Shown here: in pieces, positions 35,611 through 47,494 of the stretch | Numbering within the stretch: position 1 is the first letter of the stretch | How the letters are laid out: every line of letters begins with the position of its first letter | DNA from: Schistocephalus solidus | Lineage: Eukaryota > Platyhelminthes > Cestoda > Diphyllobothriidea > Diphyllobothriidae | Length of the DNA stretch: 64,000 nucleotides | Assembly (NCBI GenBank): GCA_017591395.1 | Contig: WEDG01000341.1 | Coordinates: 1-64,000, forward strand | Direction of reading: 5' to 3' | Position numbers and translations under genes: made by a program | The notes under the pieces: model-generated | What the model was told of the DNA's origin: nothing | Databases searched by the model: none | The model's input: the letters and a program-made list of their open reading frames with translations, nothing else

Positions 35611-37290
35611 CGCGGCGGAAATAGATACAGTAGGTGGCCTAACTCATGCGACGTACGATCAAAATTTGATTTGTTAAGTGTATTTGAGACTCGGAAAGCC
35701 TTTTACTAAAGAACACTACATGTTCAATCTTGTGTAGTGAAGGAAAATAGGCAGGATTTGAACGAAATCGGAGGCTGCCGGACATCCAAAAAAATGTTCT
35801 ATGCTATTTATTATCACAGAAAAAAGTCCATCATTATTGGGCATTGTGCTATAAAAGAACATTAATATATGTAAGAGAAGTTTCAAATAAATATCTTATG
35901 GAACCGGATAATTTAACCTTATTCAATGAAAATCATACACAGGCGAGTGTAAGGAATTGCGTTTCCGTTCAAAAACAAGAAATGAATTCAACTTTAAAAA
36001 TTATTGTGTTTAAATTATTGACGTTTTTTGCCACAAACTGCAGGGATAAACTTATTAACCAGTATTTTTGTTTTACTACGGTGCAAAGGAAGACCGCTAA
36101 CAAAATACGAAAGAGATACTTTGGAGATGGACTAAAGAAACACCTTTGTTAAATTGGAAGTATGCGATAAGATACTTTTTTGTATGATATAATTTCCGAT
36201 AATTCGGACTTATGAAGCGCAATGGACAGAATATTATCAATTTTCGCAAAATCTTAGTATGTATCCCGATATCCTGTTTTGTAGTCTTAGAACGGGCATT
36301 AAAAAAAGGACAAAAAGTAGCAAAAACGGCCCAATATAACGCGAAAACTGGGTTCTTTTATTTTCAGCAGGAAATGTATCACCTATTTTCAGGGAAGTCA
36401 CAAAACTGATAAAAAGGTAGTCGGTATATATTTGTCAACGAAGTATCTAATTTACGCGCTTTTTAAACGGGTAACTTATTATAAAACGTTTTAGCTGCTT
36501 GTAGGCATGTCAATTGTCGACTTTTGTTGTGGACCTTCATTTTTCTCGGCAATGAGTTTTCATGTTTGGGTGAATTTACAAATGTGACGCAAACGGCCAT
36601 CTCCATTAAAAGGAATATGCAAAAGCCCTCTACTTCGATAAATGCTTTTAAGAAATATCTTATTTTGAAGGTTTTGATAAACACAGAACACGATCTTTAT
36701 GTTTTGCCAATCGATTGAAAACAGTGAACATCGTGAAAGGACGAGCTGAAACTAATTGTAATCCAATAGCAGACGTACCAATAAAGAAATTAGACGCAAG
36801 GATAGTTCTCTTAATCTATGCAAAGTGGTATACACAGAATAACATGACCGACAAAGACGAAGGAGGCTGGAATGGACATTTCTGGCTAATTAGACGTCAG
36901 CAGTCAGCTATAACCAACCCCAGGTGTTGCGGCACCCGAGGCTCGCACTCTCGACTTGTTGGTTAGAAGTCGAACAACCTAACCCTTGTATCTGTCAGTC
37001 ATGTTATTCTGCCTACATCCCTAGCCGTTGTGCTGGGCTGGAGAGGGGACCCCAAAGGCGCAACGGGACGAGTGAGTCCTGTACCCAATCGGTGAGCGCC
37101 TACTTACCACAAATTGGTATGCTCACGCTATCACCTGACAATTCTATTTAAAGTTATTCGTCGCATTTACAACTAGTTTTCACTTTTCCCGTATTCGCAA
37201 CTTTTTTCAAAAAGTTGGTATTTCTCAACAAATCAATAGCACTCTTGACATTTCCTTTAAGTTTTAAATTCGCTTAAGGGTGTTCATTAA
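35611..37290. other. AT-rich stretch with unassigned short frames
   Basis: Plus frames 35844-36152 (102 aa), 36212-36409 (65 aa) and 36524-36718 (64 aa) lie in the same orientation in AT-rich DNA. They are Lys/Asn/Ile-rich. I recognise no domain; they might be remnants of one decayed element, but frames in AT-rich DNA of this length are not strong evidence. Confidence 0.25.
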
Positions 37291-39020
37291 TAGTTAAAAA
37301 GCTTTGGTACATGCGTTGCTGCCAGTTGACGAGTGATTATTGGTCTTTCTTAGATTTCGGCATTTTGCATAAAGCCGGTTCTCTGCTATATGTAGCGGGA
37401 GAGCACCGGTCAGCGGCCACGGTGGTGAATATTCAACCCACTCTGGAGTGTTGCTCACTGATCTAGTACCAGAACAGAACGGATCAAAGGCCCCATAACA
37501 GAGCTTCCAAGGAAAGCGGAACGCTACTTCTATCTGCCTACCTGTGAAGGTGAACCGCCAACTTATCACACAAGGGGGGCTAACTATGCAAGTTCCAAAC
37601 TGCAGCGACTATAGGAGTAACCAGCTTGCGTTAAGGGAATAGACAAAACGGATTCAGGTCCCGTCAGAGGAACGGAATGAAAAGGGCACGGAAACTCAGA
37701 AGGCCTCACGAAGTAGTCGCCTCTTATGCTAGTTAAACATGCTTTTGCAGAAAAATGTGCTGGGAATACTTGCTCCTGCGACTGCGAAATGTACTGGACA
37801 CTGCTTTGAAGAATCCATGTTTTCATTCCAGCCTTTCGATAGAATATGAAGAGGCCAGGACGCATCATTGTGATTTTTTTTTACCCAGTTAGAAAGGATT
37901 GCATTATTTTAAGGTCTAACTTTCGGGCTTTCGAGAGGTCTTAGGGGAACATGCTACTTGGGGAGGAGGTTAGCTTACCGAAACTCCCCATCTTGAAGTA
38001 GGACAGCGCACACCCGCTGCGACTCCTCAAATAGAGTGCGCCCTTCTCACAACACGAGAAATTCTACCAAGGGGAAGGCGAAGTTGCGGGAAGGGATTGT
38101 GGAAACCGCACGGTGTCACTCCACCCCCCTTCTCCACCCCAAGCCACTGTCCAGGCGACAAAACGATACGTTTCAGACGCCAGGACGGAAGTGGCACGGG
38201 TCAAGTCATTTATGGGGGGAGGGCGTGAGTCCGTTAATTAAAAGTCGACTGATTGCATTGCGACCTCCTGCGAGGCGCAAGAGTGGAGGAAAGAGAAGAG
38301 TGAAACATGGCTCGCAATCTGACTTCTTGAACCATTAAGTACCACGAGAATGACTCTAGGACACGCTCTAACTTGGCGAAAAAGGTGTTTTGAGGCTGCT
38401 GTCAAACCCCAGCAGGCTTTGCCCTTTGAGAGATGACGACATCGGATGCACGTGTGCGTCCTCAGCTATTTTTTAAGGAACTAACCCAAACAGACAAATA
38501 CATGATTCCTGAGAGGAACATTGTAGTGGCTTCCAACTGGTAGCTAGGGTCACAGGGGGCCTGGCTCACAGCGTGAACAGTATGATAAATAACCTGTTTG
38601 GGGCGTGATGTGCAACAAAAAGGCTATACCAGCCTTTCAGTTCGTCCCCTTCTCGTTAACAGGACTGACAGTTTAGTAGACAAAGAGTTGAACCAATTAC
38701 CTCTTGAAGTAAATTGAGTTATCGGACAAGTAGCTAATGTCCGGATAGTTCGTTCACGATGATGACCGCTTAAATAGTTTGTTAAGCATCGTGTGTGGGA
38801 AATTATATGCTAGAAATGGGGTTGAAAATCACACTCGTTGGTAGGGTTAGATGGCAGCTATATTATTCAAGAATCGGGGCAAATTTTTCGCATTCAAGGT
38901 AAAGAAGAATGTTGTTGGCTAGCCGGAATCGTGGTTCTATTCGTCTGGGCTTTCGAACTCTTACTGGAGTCTATTTTCAGGGATAAAAGCGGCTATTATC
39001 TCTGACTATATACTCCTCCG
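37291..39020. other. Intergenic, nothing recognised
   Basis: Two neighbouring minus frames (37294-37569 and 37584-37868) have no recognised domain. No other feature. Confidence 0.35.
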
Positions 39021-39029
39021 CGAGGCAGA

Positions 39030-39406
39030 AAATCCTAGAAACTCGCGTTTATTGCTAGGATGTCACTGACCGAAACGTATCTTAGTCTTCGGAGTAAGGA
39101 TGCCTTTAATGACTGCCTAAACAGGACACGGGACGGTAACCACCCACAGGGTCAGGACTATGTTAAGGGTAAAGTTTTGGGTTCGTGTTAACTGGAAGGT
39201 TTATGTTTAGGGTGGAGTTAGTGTTAACATTAAGGTTGTACTTTCGTTTTATGTTAGCGTTAAGACACGGGCATATTAACCCTTCCTGAAATCTACCCTA
39301 AGGCGACTTATTGTAAGTGGGCGGTGAGCTATCGCAAGGCCACTTATTTTAAGTAGGCATGGCGTTCCTCTTCCCGTGTCCTGTTTAGGCGGCCATACAA
39401 GGCATC
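39030..39406. mobile_element. MITE-like element with inverted ends and TTAGGG-like core
   Basis: The left end, at 39099-39133, is GATGCCTTTAATGACTGCC followed by TAAACAGGACACGGGA. The right end, at 39372-39406, is its inverse: TCCCGTGTCCTGTTTAGGC then GGCCATACAAGGCATC. Between them are degenerate TTAGGG words (39150-39250) and the blocks CCTTCCTGAAATCTACCC and GGCCACTTATTTTAAGTAGG. Homology with 35509-35610 extends left to about 39030. No coding capacity, consistent with a non-autonomous element; the transposase source is not in the window. Confidence 0.55.
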
Positions 39407-39414
39407 TCTACCGT

Positions 39415-39440
39415 CTGAGAGAGAGGGAGAGAGAGAGCTA
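39415..39440. repeat. Short GA-rich tract
   Basis: GAGAGAGAGGGAGAGAGAGA directly follows the MITE-like right end. Confidence 0.8.
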
Positions 39441-39769
39441 CGCTTTATTTTGAAAGTAAAATTCCAAAAAAAATCAGCAAAAATTCCTTTATTCACCGTG
39501 AAAATTCGTCCTTGAAACGCGTCTCAAAATATCGATCAATTTTGGACTTCCTTCAAAACGGTGCCAGCGTCGTGCGCTGATTACCTCATTTTTGTTGTTC
39601 GAATAAACAAATAGGGTTGAAATTATATAAGAGGATTCACATGCGAATGGAGAGCAGAAAAGATGGCTGCTCAATTTAAAAAGCCCGCCTTCGTGTAGTA
39701 ACTTAAACGATTTGCCTGCCTCTCAGTTACCTAAAGCTCTAACAACACGGTCACGATGCTAGTGTCCTT

Positions 39770-40430
39770 GCGCTAAAAGAGGGCAAAGCCAGTTCCCCCT
39801 CCTCCCCCCACTGACCGTTCAGTCTGTTTTGGCAACTGGCCAGATGGGATGTGCTACTGGGATTACATACACCCCTGCGCATAACCTGATGTGATTGTTG
39901 CTGAGGTTTAGGCCCCATCTCCGCCTGTCCCTCCACTCGCTTCCATTCGCGCGGCAGGCTGACAGATCCGGATGATCCGAACTAACTAGGCGTCCTGTGG
40001 GGGCTGGAGGGGCCAGATCCCGTGGGCAGATTAGGACGCCGTCCAACCAACATTCCGCCCATGGCTCTTCCGTTGGGTGGGGCCTGAACGGCGCTGGCGT
40101 GTTGCTAGCGCCCAGATGTCCACCGTTAACTAATGCTGCTGCTACTTGTGGACAGCAGGGGCGTAACTGCACGGGGGAGGGGTGGAGGAGCTGGGCGAAC
40201 AGAACAGGGATCAAGGCAACGGCGTTATGTCCACCAGAGGGTGAAATCTGGCGTGTGTATATGGCTGGAGGGAGGACGCCGCACCGAAGGGGGCGTGGAT
40301 CGTCTCAGCAACCACCTTTATGCATGATTGGTCGCAGCACAATGACCATCGAATATTCTCGAGTATGAGCTCCGCCCAGCAACTCCTGCCTCCTCCCGTT
40401 AACTCATCTAACCCCACTGGAATGGATGAA
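39770..40430. other. GC-rich segment, no gene recognised
   Basis: Overlapping frames on both strands (131 aa minus at 39819-40214; 123 aa plus at 39997-40368) have no known domain. A CCAAT box on the minus strand (ATTGG at about 40327-40331) is present. It may be a promoter-like island or a diverged repeat. Confidence 0.3.
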
Positions 40431-40741
40431 GGATTGAGCTGGCACGCAGCCAGCTGGGGATAGGTTGTTGACTGACGAACATGAAGGTAATTAAAATATC
40501 TAAGCCGAGGGGGTGCACATTAGATGGACCTTCGCGGATAGAAGAACTACTGAGAACAAGAGAACATATTCGGATTTAGGGGGCGGAGTATGCATATATA
40601 ATTACATGCCACAATTAACGTTTCCAGATGTTCAGTCAGTAATATTTCGAATGTTATCGTTTTTTCCAGGTTGGAAGCAACAGAACTTTAATACAAGAGA
40701 ATTCAACCTAATGGCCTAGCAAAGGAAAAAGGTGAGTTGCT

Positions 40742-40815
40742 GACCTCGTGACGTCGGTTAGTTCTGGTTTAATGGCCACCAGAGTACCGGGGTTCAAGTC
40801 CCCGCCTCATCGATT
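40742..40815 (+). mobile_element. tRNA-like segment (probable SINE head)
   Basis: CGGGG-TTCAAGT-CCCCG forms a perfect five-pair T arm with a seven-base loop and contains the B-box GGTTCAAGTCC. Upstream GGTTTAATGG could be a decayed D-loop region. I find no acceptor stem pairing for the CCTCATC that follows the T arm, so a functional tRNA gene is unlikely. Confidence 0.4.
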
Positions 40816-41332
40816 CTCCTCCCACGACGGTAATCCACTGGTGAGGTACGGTTATTATTCTACGTACTGCTTACTGTCAAACACCCCGTCAACCAGCTCT
40901 AACGGAAATTATTCGATAAGGAACTTACCCCCGGTGGGGTTAAATCTGGAGGTCAGGGAATAGACAGCCTGATAACTGGCATCAATTTCGTCGTATAAAT
41001 AGAATCCCAACCGAGATGGTCAAAAATGTGGACCCCGGGCAACGTCTCCCTCCTCCAAGCGGTGATAATGGAGGCAACGGTAGTTTGACGATTGTGTGCG
41101 AAGCTACTCAGGTCTAATGGCCAGCTTACCTAATCGACTGAAAGTAGACTGACACCAGGTACAGGCGACGGATAATATTTCACCGATTTATCGCATAAAT
41201 TAGCCTAACCGGTAACAGAAACCGTCGTGTTTGGAACAGTCCCACTCTTTCTCCCGCAGATGCACCCATGTACTCTAGACAACCGACCCACCACTGGCGA
41301 CTTGATTTCTGCAACTGTCTCTGATGGTGGGT

Positions 41333-41689
<357 letters not shown>

Positions 41690-41819
41690 ACTGAGGAAGA
41701 ATCCACGGCCTTCATGTGCAGTGCTCGCAGCATAAACACTTTTGCCATGCTTTTGGCAAACCGGTGTCGATCGGGTATGTGGCCCCACTGCGAAGGGGGT
41801 AGACAAGGCCTCTACCACC

Positions 41820-41885
41820 TAAACCTGACCTATAACCCCAACATTAACCCTAAGCTGAACTTTAACCCTAAGCTGGTAACATTGA
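41820..41885. repeat. Degenerate CCCTAA-like tract
   Basis: AACCTGACCTATAACCCC, ATTAACCCTAAGCTGAAC and TTTAACCCTAAGCTGG resemble the TTAGGG-rich core of the MITE-like family in reverse. Imperfect and short, so not a telomere. Confidence 0.5.
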
Positions 41886-42742
41886 GTGAGGCGTAAAGAA
41901 GAATGGACGGAAGGGAAGGGGATTACATTGAGCCTACCCAAAGGAAGTAAGTGGATTATTCATAGGAGTTAAGGCTAGATGAGACCAAATACTCGATCGT
42001 CACCAATAAGCAAGCTGAGTTCTGGCGGCACAGCTGTCTCTATGCTATTAAGAGGGACTAGCTGACATTTGACGAAGTACAAAGTAACTGAATTTGGTAA
42101 GTCAGTTCATGTCGACTTTTAACTAGAGGTTAGGCCAGGGAAACAACCGAACGAAAGGAACGATTAAATGTCAGTGATGGTTTTCAATATTGTTGAACAT
42201 AGGATATTGTAGCATTCGAGGATACACCGTGACATAACCCTAGTCAATGAAAGCATCCTCTCCTGGGCTGATCGGTGTTGGCACTCGAATCAAGGTTGGA
42301 TAAAGTCTCACCTCCTCTGAACGATAGCGCTGTCGATACACGGAGTGACACTCGTCTGGACTTTTGACCACTGGTTAGGTCATGTCTGTGACATTTAAAT
42401 GAACGGTAGCCCTCTACGTACACTATTTGCCAGCGAACTTCCGACCTTAGAACCAGGAGAGCATATCGCCTGTGTGACAGATACCCTCTTCAGTCAGGAG
42501 AAATAACCCCGTTAGGCAGATTGTCCGGTGATTACTTGTTTTGTTCTTGGGAAAGAGACTGTTGGCAAAAAAATATGACTAGGATGACCAAGTAGCCCAC
42601 ACAGAGGGGGTTTAGGTGAGCGTTCACATACCCCGTTGACGCGTTCCCTTGTCTGTCTGGTCTACTTTTGGTATGGAGAGTTGAGTGACCTAAATGGGCT
42701 CTCAGATGGAAGTGCGTTCAAAAAAGGATTTTTCAATCTTAG

Positions 42743-42937
42743 ACAATGACTTCAGATTTGATAGAAAAGCTACCGCCGTTAGAGCGGAAGATCCGGAAGA
42801 GATGTGAAAACCTGAAAGAAACTGCGGGTGATTACTTACAGAGAAGACATCAAAATAGTCAGACGGATGAAAACCTGCACAGAAACTCCTCTTCTCCGAT
42901 GAATATAGTGACGGAAAATGTACACAAACAAGCATAA
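42743..42937 (+). CDS. Probable terminal exon of an unidentified gene
   Basis: Acceptor TTTTTCAATCTTAG precedes ACAATGACT. The open frame reads TMTSDLIEKLPPLERKIRKR, then CENLKETAGDYLQRR, a Ser/Asn-rich tail and stop TAA at 42935-42937. The charged, leucine-spaced start suggests a helical or coiled segment. I do not recognise the protein and cannot see an upstream exon on this strand. No AATAAA lies just downstream. It could also be a chance frame. Confidence 0.3.
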   Translation, partial: TMTSDLIEKLPPLERKIRKRCENLKETAGDYLQRRHQNSQTDENLHRNSSSPMNIVTENVHKQA

Positions 42938-43140
42938 AGTATTGCGCATAATTGCTTTTTCATACTTGACCCTCTAAGTACTGTACCAAGTCTTATTCAT
43001 TGTCTCTAATAGGCTTCCCAACCACTTTACATGGCAGCTTTTTCAACGTTGGTGGATGGCAATTCACTGGTCAGTTGCGAGTCCAGACTCGTCGCGTTCT
43101 GCCCTGGGGCTCGAGACTGAGCCTGCGAGCGTGAGATTGT

Positions 43141-43330
43141 TTATAGTGAGGAATATGCGCTTGGATGGTCGACGTCACTCTTTCCCCCGCCAGTCGACTG
43201 CCTGAACCAGTGAGCTGTCATGACACCGGGTCCCGGTGGGAGGGGAGGAAGAGCGTGTGCGGTAGATGTGTCGAAAGTCACCGTCCCTGTGCCCACCCTG
43301 CTGTGGGGCACACGATGAACAACAATCAAA
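43141..43330 (-). repeat. Dispersed GC-rich family A, partial inverted copy
   Basis: Its reverse complement shares GGGACGGTGACTT, CATCTACCGCAC and GACCCGGTGTCA-like blocks with the fuller copy at 43642-44011. The two copies form an inverted pair 0.3 kb apart. Confidence 0.55.
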
Positions 43331-43641
43331 CTATCACAACTTGAAGAATGAAAGTCTGCTGAAATATAATTGGTGTGAGAGATAATATATAGAACAGCCG
43401 TGGAGTTTGGGAAAATGTCCGCCAATTGAGCGGCAAATAAGTCACTGGAGGCAACGGCAGTGAGAGAGTCACGTGAGAGCGACTTTCATGAACCCAGTCT
43501 ATATTTGCGGGACAGCATATGGGCGAGGACTGCAGGGCGGAGCTCTAACGTCAAAGCGTGCCACCCGCACTCTATCCACGCCGCCAAAATGGTTCCAGTT
43601 AGGCCAGAACAGGCCATTTGAGTAGTTCCTATCTCCGTCGC

Positions 43642-44011
43642 TGATACGACAGTTCGACCGTCGTAGTCCGACGATGTCCACCGCATGCTCGATGGGAAAG
43701 TGGAGCAGGGACGGTGACTTGCGCGTGATTTAGTTTAAAGTGATAGTAGACTTGCGCTGCATCTACCGCACTCTCCTCCTCCCCACCTGAGCCCGGTGTC
43801 AAGACAGAGTCAAAGAAGACCGGAGGCGGGAGAGGACGCAGGTGGCTGGCGCGGCTGGGTCCCTTAAGTCCTAGCCGCCCCTTGGCGTGCCACCACACCT
43901 CCATGTTCGGCATTTGTTATGGGAGCGCAACTCGAATAACGCCTGCCGTGCCCTAATGTGGCCCCCGTGTTGGTCCAACGCATCTACCACGTGGCCCGTT
44001 TAGGGGGCACG
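43642..44011 (+). repeat. Dispersed GC-rich family A, near-complete copy
   Basis: Starts GTTCGACCGTCGTAGTCCGA and ends GGCCCGTTTAGGGGGCAC. Internal blocks are GCATCTACCGCACTCTC, AGCCCGGTGTCAAGACAGAG, GGTGGCTGGCGCGGC and GTGCCACCACACC. The same start and end recur at 57540-57928 (inverted) and 62888-63300, giving consistent element boundaries of 370-413 bp. No coding capacity. Confidence 0.65.
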
Positions 44012-44029
44012 ACGCTGATACAATTGGCT

Positions 44030-46200
44030 AGCTATCTCCTAAAATTCTAACCGATATGCTGAGATGTGTTTTTGATTAGAAATTATAATATTTGTTACTG
44101 TGCAGCATAATCCCACAGCATTTCTGTCACATCAGGATACCGACTTTTGGTTAAGCTTCTTTCCGGCAGCGTGCATCAACCACACAAACTCGGTAAATAA
44201 TACCACTTAAGTAGTATGTATTTTAATCATTTATTTGAAATTTTTCTTTTAAATTCCACTGTATTTTACAGAAAGCATATACAAAAATATTCATATTTAC
44301 TTTCGTTAAGTGGAGAAGTTCGTCTCCAGCTTTTAGGCCCAAGTAAAGAGCATCTTTCGGTTTTCAAAAACGTGCTGAATCCATAAATAATTTTGAACCC
44401 AACCTTCAGCCGCACTTGCGCTTGTGGTTTCAAATCTCTATACTGCATACCTTTCGCGTGAGGAATATCATATATTTACCTACCCTAGTAAGCAGCATTA
44501 CTAAACGCCCTGACTCGATGCTGTAGTAACGGGTATTTTGCGGTCTCAAGAATGCATTAATTATACACCTTTCTTATAACCGAAAGATACCCTTCCTCCG
44601 AATATTAAATATTAAATAAGAAGTGTTTATCTACCAAATGAGTGCAAAAAAGAATATTTTTGGCGTGTTTTCTATAAAACATATTTGAATATACCACTAG
44701 TGACCGATCTCACTTAATGCTGTCCAAAATTTTAAAATGCGCTCTAGGTTAGGAATGATTGCTAAGGTATAGCCGTAAAATTTATTATCTAGGAGCATAC
44801 TCTCAAGATAATTCATACAAATAAGGATGCCGGCTTTTGAAAGAACGTCTTTTCAGCCTCCTACGGAAACTTACTCAGTAAAAAAATAAGTGCTTAATTA
44901 GTGTGTATTTTTTCTACAGATTTTCGATTCCCTTACATAGCCAATAATATTTTATCAAAAACCTAAGTAAAGTCATCCCTCCTTGTACTCATTTGATAGC
45001 AAATAAGGTTATCATAAAATTTTTTACTCGGAGGAAGCTATGTTTAGTTTTTTTTCTTCATGTTTTCCAACACCCGAATACTTTGTCACCCGATCTACCA
45101 TTGTAGTTGCGTTTAGGATTTTCATTCTAGAAGCTATATTCCTTCCGCGGAAAGATAATCATACGTTACAGTAAATTATCAAGAAACTCATATATAGTGC
45201 TCAGGAAATTTTATAATAGATGCAAAGTCTACCGTATAATCCATGAAGAGCACTAAGAAGCGTACAGCTACGATGCGATTTGAATGGACGTTGTGGTCTT
45301 CAAACATATCACGATAAAAAAATTGTTAAAACGACTATATAGCCACTCTTCAAATCAAAATCTAAGAAGTTATTTGTTATCAAAAGAGTACAAGAAAGAA
45401 GTTTTGCTTATGTTTTCTATACAAAAACGGCTAAGCGGTCGTTTGAAATTGAGCCGCCATTTTTCTCCTCCATGCACCTGTGAATTTTCTTATATATACC
45501 TTGGGCTGGCCCAGTTTCGCATTATATACCACTATTTATCACTATTTTTTTGACTACCATAATGAGATCAATTTCAAATGACGTGAGCACCGTTTTGAAG
45601 GACTACGATCTGGATCAAATTTGCGACTCGTTCATAGACGGCTGTTCATGATGCCGAGAGTTCCAGCTTTCAGTCATTATGTATCGTTTGCTATCTTTTA
45701 CGTACCAATTTTTATCCACAGTGAATGGACGTCCTTTTGTTGAAAATTTTGAAACGATACTTTCAAATACAGCGTATCTCTCTCTAAAATATATTTTAAT
45801 TTGTTAGGACATTGCAAATCTATAGAAAAAATGCACCGTAAGCAAGTAGCCATTGTTTATCCGGTGAAGTTTATTCAGGGGGACAGAAAAGACTTCTTTC
45901 GAAAACAGGCATCTTGAATTGTCTGAATTAGCCTACATTGCATGAGATCGGTCACCGGGCAGCGAAAATCCTTAAAAAATAGCATGCTTCTGACTTAGTT
46001 AATTTTTATAAAATGCAGTTTATGCAGGCGGGTGGAAAGATCCTCATTTAAAAGCTGGCATGCCGGCGTGTCAGGAACACTGTGAAATTATGCTGCATGC
46101 TAATCAATATTACATTACATCAATATTATATTATTTAAGTAATTGAAAACACATTTTATCAACAACTAACCTACTGCACGTTTTTGAATACTGAGAATTC
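44030..46200. other. AT-rich stretch, no gene recognised
   Basis: Contains a possible diverged duplication (about 44130-44215 against 44825-44915) and a 13-nt inverted match GTGACCGATCTCA at about 44698 and 45945. An 89-codon plus frame at 45284-45553 is unassigned. Confidence 0.3.
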
Positions 46201-47415
46201 AGGTGGGAGCTTCGGAAAAAAATAGGAAGTGGATTTCGCAGCAAAGTTGCTTATTTACGCCAGTTTGGTCTGCTAGCACAAAGGGGTTGCCTTTATTGTC
46301 CGTATATTTTACACGTCAGCTTTAACGCGGTAAAGCCCAGTTAGTAGCCTTTCGTTCGGCCCCGATTTTGAGCATTGGAGGGTTGCAAACACTGAGCTGA
46401 ACTCCCCGTGAGATTCTTCCAGTTAGTCCAGGGGTGTTGCGTTTACGTCACATCGCCTGTGCACATCCAGACATAGCGAGCTTGAAGACTGTATACAACG
46501 CTGGCATGCCACCGAACATGCGACACCGCCTAGCCCAGACTTGATAAGGTTACTTGTGGTAAACTTGGCAGTAATTTATACTTCCTTTTTCTTTGATTGC
46601 GTGAGCCTTTCAAAATTTCTTCGTTCTTTTTAGAGTTAAAATATATCCTAGTCTTCCAGCAGGAAGTGTTCCCAACGCGGATGACAAAGAATGGAAAGAA
46701 CGCTTCTGTTTTATCAGCCACTATCAGTCAGGAATATCGAACTCCAGGCCAGATCCCGAGGTTGAAGGTCTTTAATCGAGGAGCATGAAATTTTCCATTC
46801 TATGATGGACTCACGAGCTCGCACCCTATCTATTGTAATCCCGAATAATAAAAGTCATACAAGCAACCGGACAGAAAACGCCGCTTGAGACTCATCTGAC
46901 GTTGTCGGTTACATTTTGATCACGGAATGTTCGTCGGCATGCTACCGTTTGCGTGGCTTTATATCGGAACTCAAAATACAAATGGAGGCATTGGTATTCC
47001 GTTCCAACATGGGGATGGATTGGTGAGTGTCACTCCAACACCATCGTCTAGTTCCTAACAGCCCATTTGCTGATAACGTACAACAGACTCATAAAAGCTG
47101 CTGGTTTTTTCGTTTATTGTCCTTCCAGTACGGTGCTAACAATTGATTGTGGGAGATACAAGGTTCGTTAATCTGGCTTACTGTGCAACAGAGGCCTGTC
47201 GGACTGATGTTGTCAGTCAGTTCCCCTTTTCCGTCTGAATTGACGTCTGGTGATGTGTAGGCACGCCATTTGCTCGCCCCGACCATGCACCCACGTCTGG
47301 GTGTGAGCTTTTTTCACGGGTTCGGGGTGCAGCCATGAAAATGGACATCGCCCGAGAGTCACCGTGGCACGAGGCCTAATAAACCCACCGCGCTGACTGC
47401 AGCATTAAGACTGGC
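46201..47415. other. Intergenic, nothing recognised
   Basis: Short frames only (for example 46530-46721 minus and 46597-46788 plus, overlapping). No RNA gene or repeat recognised. Confidence 0.4.
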
Positions 47416-47420
47416 TCAGT

Positions 47421-47494
47421 GGAGGAGGAGGAGGAGGAGGAGGAGGAGGAGGAGGAGGAGGAGGAGGAGGAGGAGGAGGAGGAGGAGGAGGAGG
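47421..47494. repeat. (GGA)n microsatellite
   Basis: About 24 GGA units. The poly-Glu/poly-Ser frames across it are artefacts. Confidence 0.95.
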
